A stretch of 64,000 bases of DNA from Xanthobacteraceae bacterium (GTDB taxonomy: Bacteria; Pseudomonadota; Alphaproteobacteria; Rhizobiales; Xanthobacteraceae), in contig JALHLQ010000008.1 of NCBI GenBank assembly GCA_022844485.1, positions 62,001-126,000 of the forward strand. Reading direction: 5' to 3'. This document shows, in pieces, positions 18,589 to 27,351 of this stretch; the stretch's first letter is position 1, and every line of letters starts with the position of its first letter. The position numbers and the translations under genes were made by a program. The notes below the pieces were generated by a model. The model searched no databases. It had not been told where the DNA came from and saw only the letters and a program-made list of their open reading frames with translations.

Positions 18589-20571
18589 ATGTCGAAGGCA
18601 TTGATGGCGGGTGGACCATTCGGCTTTGGCCGATTCAAGTTTGGCACCGATCGAGATGACATGCTGCTTGGATCGAACGCGAATGAGTGGTTTTTCGGTT
18701 TCAACGGTCACGACACGATTTTCGCGCGCGGCGGCAACGATCATGTCTTCGGCGGCCGCGGCCATGATCGGATCGACGCCGGAGCCGGCAACGACTGGGT
18801 GTTCGGCGGCGACGACAATGATGGCATCGTGGGCGGCGAGGGCAACGATCACCTGTATGGTGACGAGGGCAATGATCTGCTGCTTGGCGGCGCGGGGCGC
18901 GATGTTCTGAACGGCGGCGAGGGCAGCGACAAGTACATGATCCGCGTCGGCACGGACGTCGACACGATCGAAGGTTTCGAAGCCGACGACAAGATCGACC
19001 TGCGCGCGTTCAACTTCGCGTCGGCGCAGGCGGTTATCGACGCGTTTCAGCAGGTTGGCCAACACGCCATTCTCAACCTGGGTGGTGGGGATCAGATCAT
19101 CCTGCGCCACACGCGGGTGGACGATTTGCATCTCAATCAGTTCATCGTGTCGGATGCGGAAACCGGCCCCAGCAGTTCGGCTTCGCCCTACGTCATTGGC
19201 GTCGATCCGAACGTCTCGACCGTATCGCTGCTCACGGTCGGCGACCAGGTTGGCTTCAAGTCTGACGGCGTGACACCCTGGAAGATGGTCGGCATTCCGG
19301 ACGGGCTCGGCGCGTTCGACAATGGCGATGGAACGTTCACGGTTCTGATGAACCACGAGCTTCGCGGCGATGCCGGCGTTGTGCGCGAGCACGGCGCGAA
19401 AGGCGCGTTCGTGTCCAAGCTCATCATCGACAAAACGACACTGCAGGTCCTGGAAGGATCAGACCTGATCAAAGACGTCTATCTGTACAATTCCGCGACA
19501 AATTCCTTCTACGATCCGCTGGTCGGCGGCGGCCCGCTGACCTCGCCCGCGATCGGCCGGCTCTGCTCGGCTGATCTGCCAGAACTCTCCGCCTTCTACA
19601 ATGCGGCGAGCGGCAAGGGGACGATGGAGCGCATCTTCATGAACGGCGAGGAGGTCGGAACCGAAGGCCGCGCCTTTGCCCACATCGTGACCGGCGCGGA
19701 AGCCGGGGATTCCTATGAGCTCGCCTGGCTCGGCAAGTTCTCGTGGGAGAATTCGGTCGCCAATCCTTACACCGGTGACAAGACCGTGGTCGCCGGGCTC
19801 GACGACGTCACCGATGGACAGGTCTACTTCTACTTCGGCGACAAGACGAATACCGGTCTCGCGATCGAGAAAGCCGGCCTGACCAATGGAGAGCTGTTCG
19901 GCTTGAAGATTCACGAAATGGCGACGGAGAGCAGCGCGCCAAACCCGCTCGGCCTAGACAACCGGTCGGTCTTCAGCCTGGTTAATCTCGGGGACGTGAG
20001 CGGCCAAACGGGCGCCTCTCTGGAGACAGAGAGCAATAGTCTCGGCGTGACGCGCCTTCTCCGCCCCGAGGACGGCGCCTGGGATACCGTGTCGGACGAC
20101 AGGTTCTACTTCGTCACGACGGCGAGTTTTACCGGACCCAGCCGGCTATGGGCGGTGGATTTCGAGGACCCCTCGGACCCGACCAAAGGCGGTACCGTCT
20201 CGCTGCTGCTCGACGGCACAGAAGGACAGAAGATGATGGACAACATCACCGTCAACAAGGAAGGCAAGGTCATCATCCAGGAAGACCCAGGTAATCAAGA
20301 TCATCTTGCCAAGATCTGGGAATATGATCCGCTGACGGACCAGCTGAAGCTGCTCGCGCAGCACGACCCGGACCGTTTCGATCCGACCAATGTCGGCGGC
20401 GAGCCCTTCCTGACACGCGACGAGGAATCGTCGGGCATCATCGATGTCACCGACATTCTGGGTTCAGCCGGACAGAAGGCGTATCTGCTCGATGTCCAGG
20501 CCCATTACTCGATTCCCGGCGAACTGGTCGAAGGCGGACAGCTCCTCGTCATGTATCAGGATATGGTCTGA
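18589..20571 (+). CDS. Secreted RTX protein with PhoX/DUF839-like domain
   Basis: This is a 660-residue protein without a Sec signal. Residues ~20-115 carry about eight calcium-binding RTX nonapeptides (GGNDHVFGG, AGNDWVFGG, EGNDHLYGD, EGNDLLLGG, AGRDVLNGG). Residues ~120-185 look like the serralysin-type region that follows RTX repeats (DTIEGFEADDKIDLRAF). Residues ~190-660 resemble the DUF839/PhoX or phytase-like beta-propeller group (FDNGDGTFTVLMNHELRG, MDNITVNKEGKVIIQEDPGN, 'DEESSGIIDVTDILG'). A calcium-dependent phosphatase or esterase role is inferred. The RTX block is N-terminal, the reverse of most type I substrates. The neighbouring divergent PrtD/HlyD genes are the likely export route. 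Confidence 0.85.
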   Translation: MSKALMAGGPFGFGRFKFGTDRDDMLLGSNANEWFFGFNGHDTIFARGGNDHVFGGRGHDRIDAGAGNDWVFGGDDNDGIVGGEGNDHLYGDEGNDLLLGGAGRDVLNGGEGSDKYMIRVGTDVDTIEGFEADDKIDLRAFNFASAQAVIDAFQQVGQHAILNLGGGDQIILRHTRVDDLHLNQFIVSDAETGPSSSASPYVIGVDPNVSTVSLLTVGDQVGFKSDGVTPWKMVGIPDGLGAFDNGDGTFTVLMNHELRGDAGVVREHGAKGAFVSKLIIDKTTLQVLEGSDLIKDVYLYNSATNSFYDPLVGGGPLTSPAIGRLCSADLPELSAFYNAASGKGTMERIFMNGEEVGTEGRAFAHIVTGAEAGDSYELAWLGKFSWENSVANPYTGDKTVVAGLDDVTDGQVYFYFGDKTNTGLAIEKAGLTNGELFGLKIHEMATESSAPNPLGLDNRSVFSLVNLGDVSGQTGASLETESNSLGVTRLLRPEDGAWDTVSDDRFYFVTTASFTGPSRLWAVDFEDPSDPTKGGTVSLLLDGTEGQKMMDNITVNKEGKVIIQEDPGNQDHLAKIWEYDPLTDQLKLLAQHDPDRFDPTNVGGEPFLTRDEESSGIIDVTDILGSAGQKAYLLDVQAHYSIPGELVEGGQLLVMYQDMV

Positions 20572-20603
20572 TCCGGCGCGCTCTGCATCGGACGAGTTTC
20601 TTC

Positions 20604-20631
20604 AAGGTCCGCCGATTGCTCGGCGGACCTT
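20604..20631 (+). terminator. Rho-independent terminator, possibly bidirectional
   Basis: A perfect 11-bp stem (AAGGTCCGCCG / CGGCGGACCTT) with the loop ATTGCT is followed by a short T-rich tract. It lies 33 bp after the RTX stop codon and just before the end of the convergent CYTH gene, so it can serve both. Confidence 0.85.
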
Positions 20632-20646
20632 GTCTTTGTGCCATGA

Positions 20647-21147
20647 TCAACGAGTGACCGCCGCAGTCTCGCCGCGGCCGCCCCACCAGCGAAACGGCCG
20701 CTCGCACAAGGAGCTATTGTAATATTGGGGCTGCCCGGTCACTTCGGCTCCGATCCAATCCGGCGTTTCGAACCGCTGCTGCGGGTCACGCAATTCGATC
20801 TCCGCAATGACGAGGCCGCTGTTCTCGCCGGCAAACACATCGACTTCCCATGCAAGGTTGCCCCACGGAATCACATGGCGCACCTTGTCGATGACAGCGC
20901 CTTCCCGAAGCTGTAGCAGCGCTTCGGCCTCAAGGACCGGGATGCTGTATTCCAGTTCGAGGCGACGGAGATCTGGTGCCCGGGATTTGATCGTAAGAGT
21001 TGCGGTGGTGGCGTTCTTGATGCGAACCCGGATCGACGCCTTGCCATCGGTTTTCAAATAGGCTTGGCGGATGACGGCTTGCTCGGTCGCAAGCTCTCGC
21101 CACGTGTCTCCGCACACCAAGAACTTGCGCTCGATTTCATACGCCAT
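20647..21147 (-). CDS. CYTH-domain protein (triphosphatase family)
   Basis: This 166-residue single-domain protein begins with the family signature EIERKFLV (ExExK, residues 4-8). It continues with the alternating charged strands of the triphosphate tunnel: SIRVRIKNATTATLTIKS, LELEYSIP and WEVDVFAGENSGLVIAEIEL. CYTH proteins bind triphosphorylated substrates with divalent metal and often hydrolyse inorganic tripolyphosphate. It lies 27 bp after a small hypothetical gene on the same strand, probably in one transcript. Confidence 0.9.
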   Translation of the reverse strand: MAYEIERKFLVCGDTWRELATEQAVIRQAYLKTDGKASIRVRIKNATTATLTIKSRAPDLRRLELEYSIPVLEAEALLQLREGAVIDKVRHVIPWGNLAWEVDVFAGENSGLVIAEIELRDPQQRFETPDWIGAEVTGQPQYYNSSLCERPFRWWGGRGETAAVTR

Positions 21148-21174
21148 GCCGTCGCTCCGTATGACCTGCGGCGC

Positions 21175-21612
21175 TCAATTATCCGCCTTGCGCGCGAGGA
21201 GCGCATCCGCGCTCTTGGTGATCCCGAGAGCGAACTCCTTCGCGGGCCCCGGCTTGAGGGCGTAGGCCGATTGCCCCGGCGTCTGGTGATCGAAAACCAC
21301 GAGCACGACGCCATGGCGTTCCGCATCGGTGGTGACCATCCACTTCTTGGGCACTTTCACCGTAACCGCCTTCGGATCTGCCGCGCTGCCGCTCTTATCA
21401 GCCGCAGCCTGCGGCATCGGCTTCGGCACGGCGGGCTCGGCGCGCGCGCCTGCTGAGGCCTGGGTGAGCGCGGCAATGACCTGTTCTCGGCATTCGATCG
21501 GCATCACGATTCTCATGTCGCCGACATATCTGGTGGCAAGGGTCAGCGTCAGCTCGGCGCCGTCCTCGGAGATCTGGCATGCCTTTACGTCGGTGATGGA
21601 AATCGAAGACAT
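21175..21612 (-). CDS. Hypothetical protein, 145 residues
   Basis: I do not recognise this protein. It is soluble, with no signal peptide. The N-terminal ~50 residues form a beta-rich segment (TDVKACQISEDGAELTLTLA) ending in RIVMPIECREQV. A Pro/Ala-rich linker (~55-75) separates this from a second beta-rich part (KKWMVTTDAERHGVVLVVFD). It is upstream of and co-oriented with the CYTH gene. The two-block layout with a low-complexity linker suggests two small domains; no function can be given. Confidence 0.6.
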   Translation of the reverse strand: MSSISITDVKACQISEDGAELTLTLATRYVGDMRIVMPIECREQVIAALTQASAGARAEPAVPKPMPQAAADKSGSAADPKAVTVKVPKKWMVTTDAERHGVVLVVFDHQTPGQSAYALKPGPAKEFALGITKSADALLARKADN

Positions 21613-21685
21613 CGAAAAGCGCTTTCTCAGGACCAGGATGGGGCTTGGGACATCAGCGTCGGCTAACGTCTATCAACCCCCTTTG

Positions 21686-21793
21686 TTGCAAACCAGCCGA
21701 AGCGTTCGCCGGAAAAGAGCATGAAGCTCTGGAATCCGCAAACGGACGCGACCCAGCGCGTGGTCCGCGGGGCCCCCGACGTTACTTGCAAAC
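21686..21793. promoter_or_regulatory. Pair of TTGCAAAC motifs upstream of the 14 kb operon
   Basis: TTGCAAAC occurs at 21686-21693 and again at 21786-21793, exactly 100 bp apart. The second copy is part of the inverted repeat CTTGC-AAAC-GCAAG (21785-21798). They lie 150 and 45 bp upstream of the first gene of an operon that contains a MarR-family regulator. Operator function is inferred only from position and symmetry. Confidence 0.35.
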
Positions 21794-21837
21794 GCAAGAA
21801 TTCGGTGAAAGGCTGGGGCCTGCGGGAGGAAGCGCAT

Positions 21838-22917
21838 ATGAGGATCGCGGTCCTCGGAGGCGGAAATGGCGGCCATGCCGCGGCGGCGGACCTGACCGAC
21901 CAGGGCCATGAGGTCGCGTTCTGGCGCCGCGACGCCGCGGCGCTCGCACCGTTCAATGAAGGCCGCGTGCTCATCCTCGAGGATTCCCGAGGGACCCGCA
22001 ACGCAACGCCGAAGCTCGTCACCGCCGATCTCGGCGCCGCCGTGCGCGGGGTGGAGCTCATCGTCATCCCCTCGCCGGCTTTTGCGCAGGGCGACATTGC
22101 GCGCGCGCTCGCGCCGCACCTGTCCGGCGGTCAGATCCTCTTTCTGCCGCCGGGCACGTTTGGCAGCTACGCCATGGTGCAAATCCTCCGCGACGCAGGA
22201 TGCCGGGCGCGCGTCGCCATCGCCGAGACCGGGACGCTGCCTTATCTCACGCGCAAGCACGGACCCGACACGGTCGCGATCACGATCCGCGCCAAGCGGC
22301 TGCCGACAGGCGTGTTTCCGGCGGTCCTGCACGAGCAGGCGATGCGCACGATCGCGCAGGTTTATCCGGCCGTCGAACCGGTCGAGGACGCCCTGTCGGC
22401 AGCATTGATGAATGCCGGACCGATCATTCATCCGCCGCTGATCCTGATGAATGCCGGGCCGCTCGAGCATTTCGAGCGCTGGGACATCCACAATGAGGGC
22501 ACGCAGCCTTCCGTGCGGCGCGTCATGGACGCGCTTGACAATGAGCGGATCGCCGTCCGCGAGGCGCTGGGCTACAAGCCCTACCACTTCCCGATACGCG
22601 ACCATTACGCCACCGACCATTGGATGTACGGCGACGCGCATGATCGGCTCGTCGTCAGTGGAGACTGGCGCGAGAGGATTGTGCTCACACAGCACCGCTA
22701 CATGACGGAGGACGTGCATTACGGCCTTGCTTTCCTGGCGTCGGTCGCCGACTGGGCCGGTGCGCCAGCGCCGGTCGCGACCGCGCTCCTCTCGATCGCG
22801 TCGGCGGTCTGCGAGCGCGACTTGCGGCACGGCCCGCGCACGTTGGAGGCGCTGGGGCTTGCCCGGATGAAGCGCAACGATTTGCAAAGCCTCCTGCGCA
22901 CTGGAGAGCCCCTATGA
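21838..22917 (+). CDS. NAD(P)-dependent opine dehydrogenase (octopine/nopaline dehydrogenase family)
   Basis: This 359-residue protein has an N-terminal Rossmann domain (MRIAVLGGGNGGHAAAADL) and the helical octopine-dehydrogenase C-terminal domain. The latter includes NAGPIIHPPLILMNAGPLEHF, with a His matching the catalytic position, then EALGYKPYHFP. Such enzymes interconvert an amino acid plus a 2-oxoacid and an N-carboxyalkyl amino acid (opine). The ATG at 21838 is supported by GGGAGGA seven bases upstream; the longer open frame to 21721 lacks similarity. It overlaps the next gene by four bases and heads a run of 15 co-directed genes, so opine breakdown is more likely than synthesis. Confidence 0.88.
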   Translation: MRIAVLGGGNGGHAAAADLTDQGHEVAFWRRDAAALAPFNEGRVLILEDSRGTRNATPKLVTADLGAAVRGVELIVIPSPAFAQGDIARALAPHLSGGQILFLPPGTFGSYAMVQILRDAGCRARVAIAETGTLPYLTRKHGPDTVAITIRAKRLPTGVFPAVLHEQAMRTIAQVYPAVEPVEDALSAALMNAGPIIHPPLILMNAGPLEHFERWDIHNEGTQPSVRRVMDALDNERIAVREALGYKPYHFPIRDHYATDHWMYGDAHDRLVVSGDWRERIVLTQHRYMTEDVHYGLAFLASVADWAGAPAPVATALLSIASAVCERDLRHGPRTLEALGLARMKRNDLQSLLRTGEPL

Positions 22918-23927
22918 GCGCAATGCATGTCTCCTGCCTCGGTGCCGGACGGATGAGCCGCGGAATTGCGCTCGCCTTCGCCTTGAAGGGGCATTCGGTC
23001 GGCCTGCTCGATGTCAAGGCGCGTTCGCAAGAAGAGGCGCGGGCGACGCGCGAGGCGGCCTTTGCGGAGATGGCGACCGATCTCGCTGCATTCGCCGAAG
23101 CCGGCGAGGATTTGGCGCGCGACGCCGCAACGGTGCTATCGCGCGTCGGCTACGTCCGTCCGGACGGCGCGCGCGCGGAGCTTGCGCAAGCCAGCGTCCT
23201 GTTCGAGGGGGTCCCGGAAGTTCTCGACGTCAAGCGCGCGGCGTTCAACACCATCGCCGCCGATCTGCCGCCCAGGCTCATCATTGCGTCCACCTCGTCG
23301 ACGTTCTTATCCACCGAACTTGCGGCGATGGTCGGAAATCCCGGCCGGTGCCTGAATGCGCATTGGCTCAATCCGGCCTACCTCATTCCGCTGGTCGAGG
23401 TGTCGCCGCATCCGCAGACCGATCCGGCGGTGACCGATGCGCTGATCGCCATTCTCGAACGGATCGGAAAAGCGCCGGTGCGCTGCGGCGTGAGCCCGGG
23501 CTATATCGTTCCCCGCCTGCAATCGCTGGTGATGAACGAGGCCGCTCGCATGATCGAGGAAGGCGTGGCCACGCCGGCCGATATCGACCGCGCCACACGC
23601 TTCGGCTTCGGCCCACGCTTCGCCGGAATGGGCGTCATCGAATTCATCGATTTCGGCGGGAATGATATTCTTTATCACGCGAGCCGATACCTGGCGCGGG
23701 AACTCGGCGATGCGCGTTACGCGAGCCCCGCGATCGTCGAGCGGCACATGACAGACAGGCTCAACGGCATGCGCGACGGCAAGGGGTTCTACGACTGGTC
23801 CTCGATCGACCCGGCCGCCTACCGAGCGAGCCTGCTGAAGCGGCTGCGTGCGCTGATCGAGGCCGGCTCACGCGGCAATGGATTGGAAGCGGCGCGAGAG
23901 CCGCAACGCAAGCGAACGTCGGACTGA
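22914..23927 (+). CDS. 3-hydroxyacyl-CoA dehydrogenase-like oxidoreductase
   Basis: This 337-residue NAD-dependent dehydrogenase has the Rossmann start CLGAGRMSRGIALAFA. The catalytic region contains the conserved His (CLNAHWLNPAYLIPLVEV), followed by the C-terminal helical domain (SPGYIVPRLQSLVMNEAARM). It resembles 3-hydroxybutyryl-CoA dehydrogenases and the related L-gulonate or carnitine 3-dehydrogenases, so the substrate may be a free hydroxy acid rather than a CoA ester. Its start overlaps the opine dehydrogenase stop (ATGA). No acyl-CoA partners are in this operon, which favours the free-acid reading. Confidence 0.8.
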   Translation: MSAMHVSCLGAGRMSRGIALAFALKGHSVGLLDVKARSQEEARATREAAFAEMATDLAAFAEAGEDLARDAATVLSRVGYVRPDGARAELAQASVLFEGVPEVLDVKRAAFNTIAADLPPRLIIASTSSTFLSTELAAMVGNPGRCLNAHWLNPAYLIPLVEVSPHPQTDPAVTDALIAILERIGKAPVRCGVSPGYIVPRLQSLVMNEAARMIEEGVATPADIDRATRFGFGPRFAGMGVIEFIDFGGNDILYHASRYLARELGDARYASPAIVERHMTDRLNGMRDGKGFYDWSSIDPAAYRASLLKRLRALIEAGSRGNGLEAAREPQRKRTSD

Positions 23928-23955
23928 CATTCGCGAAACAGGGAGAGAAAACGCC

Positions 23956-24948
23956 ATGCCGAATCCGAACGCGATGCTTCGCATGCTGATCGCGCTCGCC
24001 GCGACGATGCCCATCGCCAGCGCTACAGCGCAAGAGCCGCCGACGCTTCGAGTCGGCTGGACCATCCCGGCGGAAGAAACGAAATACCTGATGATGCGCC
24101 GCCCCGAGCTGTTTCCGGAGCTCGGCAAGTCCTACAAGATCCAATGGATCCAGTTTCAGGGCACCACGCCGATGGTGCAGGCGATGGTGGGCGGCGCGCT
24201 CGACTGTTCGACGCAGGCTCCGCTATCGCTGGCGCAAGGCGCACTGAACAGCGGCCTCAAAGCCATGATCGTCGCGCAGCATGTCGGCGAAAAGCCCGGC
24301 CAGTTCTCCGTCTATTGGGCGGTGAAGGACGACTCGCCGATCCGTTCGGTGGCCGATCTCAAGGGCAAGACGATCGGCATCAATGTCTATGGCTCCGGCA
24401 TCGCCGGCCCGCTCGCGCTGCATCTTCGGCGGCACGGTCTCGATCTCGATAAGGACGTAAAGCTGGTCGAGACCGGATTTCCCGGGTCAGAAGACGCCAT
24501 CCGCTCCGGCCGCGTCGACGCCGGGGTGCTCAACCAACCTTTCGCGTCGCGCGCGGAAGCAAAGGGCGGCCTCCGGCGGCTGTTTTCGCTTGCCGACGAG
24601 CAGAAGGACATCGTGCACATCATGGAGGTCTGCAGCGCCGGCATCGTCGAGAAGGATTCCGCGCTGGTGCGCCGCTACGTGCGCGACCTGACATCAGCGA
24701 TGTCGCTTGTGCTTGCTGACCGCGACCGTACGATGAAAGTCGTCTCCGAGGTCACCCGCGCGCCAATCGAGGTTCTCGACACGTACCTTCTCAAGCAGAA
24801 CGATTTCCATCGCGAGGCGGGCGCGAAACCCAATCTGACCGGCATTCAGGCGATGTTCGACATCTATACGAAAGCCGGCATGATCAAGGACAAGCTCGAC
24901 GTGACAACATTCGCGCGAAACGATCTCATGGCGCCGATCGGGCCGTGA
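23956..24948 (+). CDS. ABC transporter substrate-binding protein (NMT1/SsuA-like)
   Basis: This is a 330-residue periplasmic receptor with a signal peptide ending ASATAQEPP. The mature chain follows the aliphatic-sulfonate-binding pattern: LRVGWTIPAEETKYLMMRR, QFQGTTPMVQAMVGGALD and 'SVADLKGKTIGINVYGSG'. The ATG at 23956 is preceded by GGGAGAGA; the frame is open further upstream, overlapping the previous gene. It is followed directly by ATPase and two permease genes, forming a complete importer. Confidence 0.9.
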   Translation: MPNPNAMLRMLIALAATMPIASATAQEPPTLRVGWTIPAEETKYLMMRRPELFPELGKSYKIQWIQFQGTTPMVQAMVGGALDCSTQAPLSLAQGALNSGLKAMIVAQHVGEKPGQFSVYWAVKDDSPIRSVADLKGKTIGINVYGSGIAGPLALHLRRHGLDLDKDVKLVETGFPGSEDAIRSGRVDAGVLNQPFASRAEAKGGLRRLFSLADEQKDIVHIMEVCSAGIVEKDSALVRRYVRDLTSAMSLVLADRDRTMKVVSEVTRAPIEVLDTYLLKQNDFHREAGAKPNLTGIQAMFDIYTKAGMIKDKLDVTTFARNDLMAPIGP

Positions 24949-25769
24949 GCAAACCGATCCGGCCGGCGGAGGTTGGGCGCAGCGCGGCCGGCGCCGCCGT
25001 GTCCGTGCGCGGCATCGGTAAGACCTTCGTCGTTTCCGGGCGGCCTGACCACGTGGCGCTTTCGGATATCTCGTTCGACGTGGCGCCCGGCGAATTCGTG
25101 TCCATCATCGGGCCGTCGGGGTGCGGGAAATCGACACTCCTATATATCGTCGGCGGGTTCATCGCGCCCAGCTCCGGCGAAGTCTTGACCAGCGGCAAGC
25201 CGGTGCGCGGACCGGGACCCGATCGCGGGCCGGTCTTCCAGGAATTTGCTTTGTTTCCGTGGAAAACGGTGCTGGGCAACGTCATGTACGGACCTCGTCA
25301 GCAAGGGATGGGAAAACGTGCCGCGCAGGCGCGCGCCCGCGAGTTGCTGTCGCTCGTGCACCTGTCGCGTTTTGAATCGTACTATCCGCGCGAGCTGTCC
25401 GGCGGCATGAAGCAGCGCGTCGCCATCGCGCGCACGCTCGCCTATGATCCCTCGACCCTGCTCATGGACGAACCGTTCGGATCGCTCGACGCCTATACCC
25501 GCACGGTGATGCAGAACGAGTTGCTCGCGATCTGGGAACGCGATCGCAAGACGGTGCTGTTCGTCACGCATGCGGTGGAGGAAGCGGTTTTCCTGTCCGA
25601 CCGCGTGATCATGATGTCGCGTTCGCCCGGGCGCGTCAGCGAATCGATCGCGATTGATCTGCCGCGCCCGCGCGTGAGGGACGCGCTGCTGCTTAATTCG
25701 CGTTATCAGCATCTCGTCTTGCGCATCGAGACCTTGATGCGGCAAGCGCATGCGGAGGATCAGCGATGA
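24945..25769 (+). CDS. ABC transporter ATP-binding protein (SsuB/TauB type)
   Basis: This 274-residue ATPase starts at a GTG that overlaps the receptor stop (GTGA). Walker A GPSGCGKST, signature LSGGMKQRVAIA, Walker B LLMDEPFGSLD and the H-loop LFVTHAVEEA are all present. It energises the importer formed with the two permeases that follow. The next gene overlaps by four bases. Confidence 0.92.
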   Translation: MSKPIRPAEVGRSAAGAAVSVRGIGKTFVVSGRPDHVALSDISFDVAPGEFVSIIGPSGCGKSTLLYIVGGFIAPSSGEVLTSGKPVRGPGPDRGPVFQEFALFPWKTVLGNVMYGPRQQGMGKRAAQARARELLSLVHLSRFESYYPRELSGGMKQRVAIARTLAYDPSTLLMDEPFGSLDAYTRTVMQNELLAIWERDRKTVLFVTHAVEEAVFLSDRVIMMSRSPGRVSESIAIDLPRPRVRDALLLNSRYQHLVLRIETLMRQAHAEDQR

Positions 25770-26578
25770 TCGCATCAGCGCGATCCCGCGTTCCGCCGGC
25801 CCGATATGCAGGCCTCATGTCGTTGCTGGCGGCCGCCGTGCTGCTTGTCTTGTGGGAAGTCGCCGCGCGCGCGATCGCGCTCGACGCCTTCCCGCCCGCC
25901 CACCAAGCGATTGCGGAGCTCCCAGCCCTTGTTCGGGACCGCGAGGCGCTTGCCGACATCGGCGGATCGCTGTGGCGCATGGCGGCGGGTTTCGCCCTCG
26001 CCGTCTTCATCGCAGCCCCGCTCGGCATCTGCATGGGCCGCTCGCGCGCAATTGCGGCGGCCGTGAATCCAGTCGCCGCCATATTCTATCCGATCCCGAA
26101 AGCAGCACTTATGCCGCTACTGCTCCTGTGGCTCGGCGTCGGCGACGCCTCGAAGGTGTTCGTGATCTTTCTCGCCACGAGCCTTCCGCTCCTTTATCAC
26201 AGCCAGCAGGGCGCACGATCCGTCGACGAAAAGATCGTGTGGTCGGCGATGGCGATGGGAGTTGGGCGCATGGCGCGGCTCTTTCGTATCATCCTCCCCG
26301 CCGCCCTGCCGGAAATCCTGATCGGCTGCCGCGTGGCCCTGACCATGTCGCTGATCGTCATGGTGACATCGGAAATGATCGCGCGCGAATCCGGCGCGGG
26401 AAACATTCTCTTCAACTCGCTCGACATGGCGATCTATCCGCTGGTCTATGCGATGATCCTGATCATTGGCGTGATCGGATTCCTGATCGATGCCGCCTTC
26501 GAGCGGGTCCGCGCGCATCTCGTGCGCTGGGCCGAGAGCGCGGAAGCCGGCGCCCTGCCCCTGTTTTCCTCCGGGTAA
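25766..26578 (+). CDS. ABC transporter permease 1 (SsuC/TauC type)
   Basis: This 270-residue permease has about six membrane helices. The coupling loop lies near 'WSAMAMGVGRMARLFRIILP' and the typical VTSEMIARESGAGNILF segment follows. Its ATG overlaps the ATPase stop by four bases, and a second, divergent permease follows after 5 bp. Two different permeases suggest a heterodimeric channel, which is less common in this transporter class. Confidence 0.9.
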   Translation: MIASARSRVPPARYAGLMSLLAAAVLLVLWEVAARAIALDAFPPAHQAIAELPALVRDREALADIGGSLWRMAAGFALAVFIAAPLGICMGRSRAIAAAVNPVAAIFYPIPKAALMPLLLLWLGVGDASKVFVIFLATSLPLLYHSQQGARSVDEKIVWSAMAMGVGRMARLFRIILPAALPEILIGCRVALTMSLIVMVTSEMIARESGAGNILFNSLDMAIYPLVYAMILIIGVIGFLIDAAFERVRAHLVRWAESAEAGALPLFSSG

Positions 26579-26583
26579 CATCC

Positions 26584-27351
26584 GTGCGCATCCGACTTTC
26601 AGGAGATTTTCTCACCGGCGCCGTGTCGCTGCTGGTTCTTTTCGGCGTCTGGCAGACGGTTGCCGCGGCCGGGCTCGTCAGCCCGCATTTCCTGCCCTCG
26701 CCGCTCGCGGTCGCCCGCCGTCTCATCGAGCTTTTGCCCACTCCACTGTTCCTGAGCCATCTCGGACAGACGCTGATCCGGCTGTCCGCCGGATTCGCGA
26801 TCGCTCTCGTGCTCGGCGTCGGACTCGGCCTTGCTGCTTCACAAAGCCGGACGGCCACCGCTCTTCTGCAGCCGCTCGTGCGCGTGCTCGCGCCGATCCC
26901 GAAAATCGCGCTCTATCCCGCGTTGATCCTGACGCTCGGCTTCGACCATGCCTCGAAAGTGACGCTGGTCGCCGCTGACGCGGTCTTCCCGATCCTGCTC
27001 GCTACCTTCCACGGCGCCCGCCTGGTCGAGCCAAAGCTGATTTGGTCGGCGCGCTCCGCCGGTTGCCCGCCATGGCTCGTGCCGTTCAGCGTCGTTCTCC
27101 CGGCGGCGCTGCCGATCATCCTGGTCGGCTGTCGCATCGGCCTGATCATCGCCTGTATCGTCGTCTTCCTCGCGGAGATGATCTCGTCCTCCGACGGGCT
27201 CGGCCATTTGCTGGTGCGCGCCGCGCGATCGTTCCAGACGACCGACATGTTCGTGCCGCTCGTCTTGATTTCCGCCATCGGCCTCATGGCCAGCGCATTG
27301 ATCGAAGCCTTGCGCGTGGGACTTGTCGGGGAATCAGGCCGCGGCGCATGA
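26584..27351 (+). CDS. ABC transporter permease 2 (SsuC/TauC type)
   Basis: This is a 255-residue permease with the same fold as its upstream neighbour: GVWQTVAAAGLVSPHFLPSP, coupling loop 'WSARSAGCPPWLVPFSVVLP', VVFLAEMISSSDGLGHLL. I chose the GTG at 26584, five bases after the previous stop. The open frame runs far upstream through the other permease gene in another phase and is not membrane-like there. It overlaps the MarR gene by four bases. Confidence 0.88.
   Translation: MRIRLSGDFLTGAVSLLVLFGVWQTVAAAGLVSPHFLPSPLAVARRLIELLPTPLFLSHLGQTLIRLSAGFAIALVLGVGLGLAASQSRTATALLQPLVRVLAPIPKIALYPALILTLGFDHASKVTLVAADAVFPILLATFHGARLVEPKLIWSARSAGCPPWLVPFSVVLPAALPIILVGCRIGLIIACIVVFLAEMISSSDGLGHLLVRAARSFQTTDMFVPLVLISAIGLMASALIEALRVGLVGESGRGA

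Noticed and set aside
18535-19392. 285-codon minus-strand ORF
   Set aside because: Its apparent repeats are the antisense of the RTX nonapeptides.
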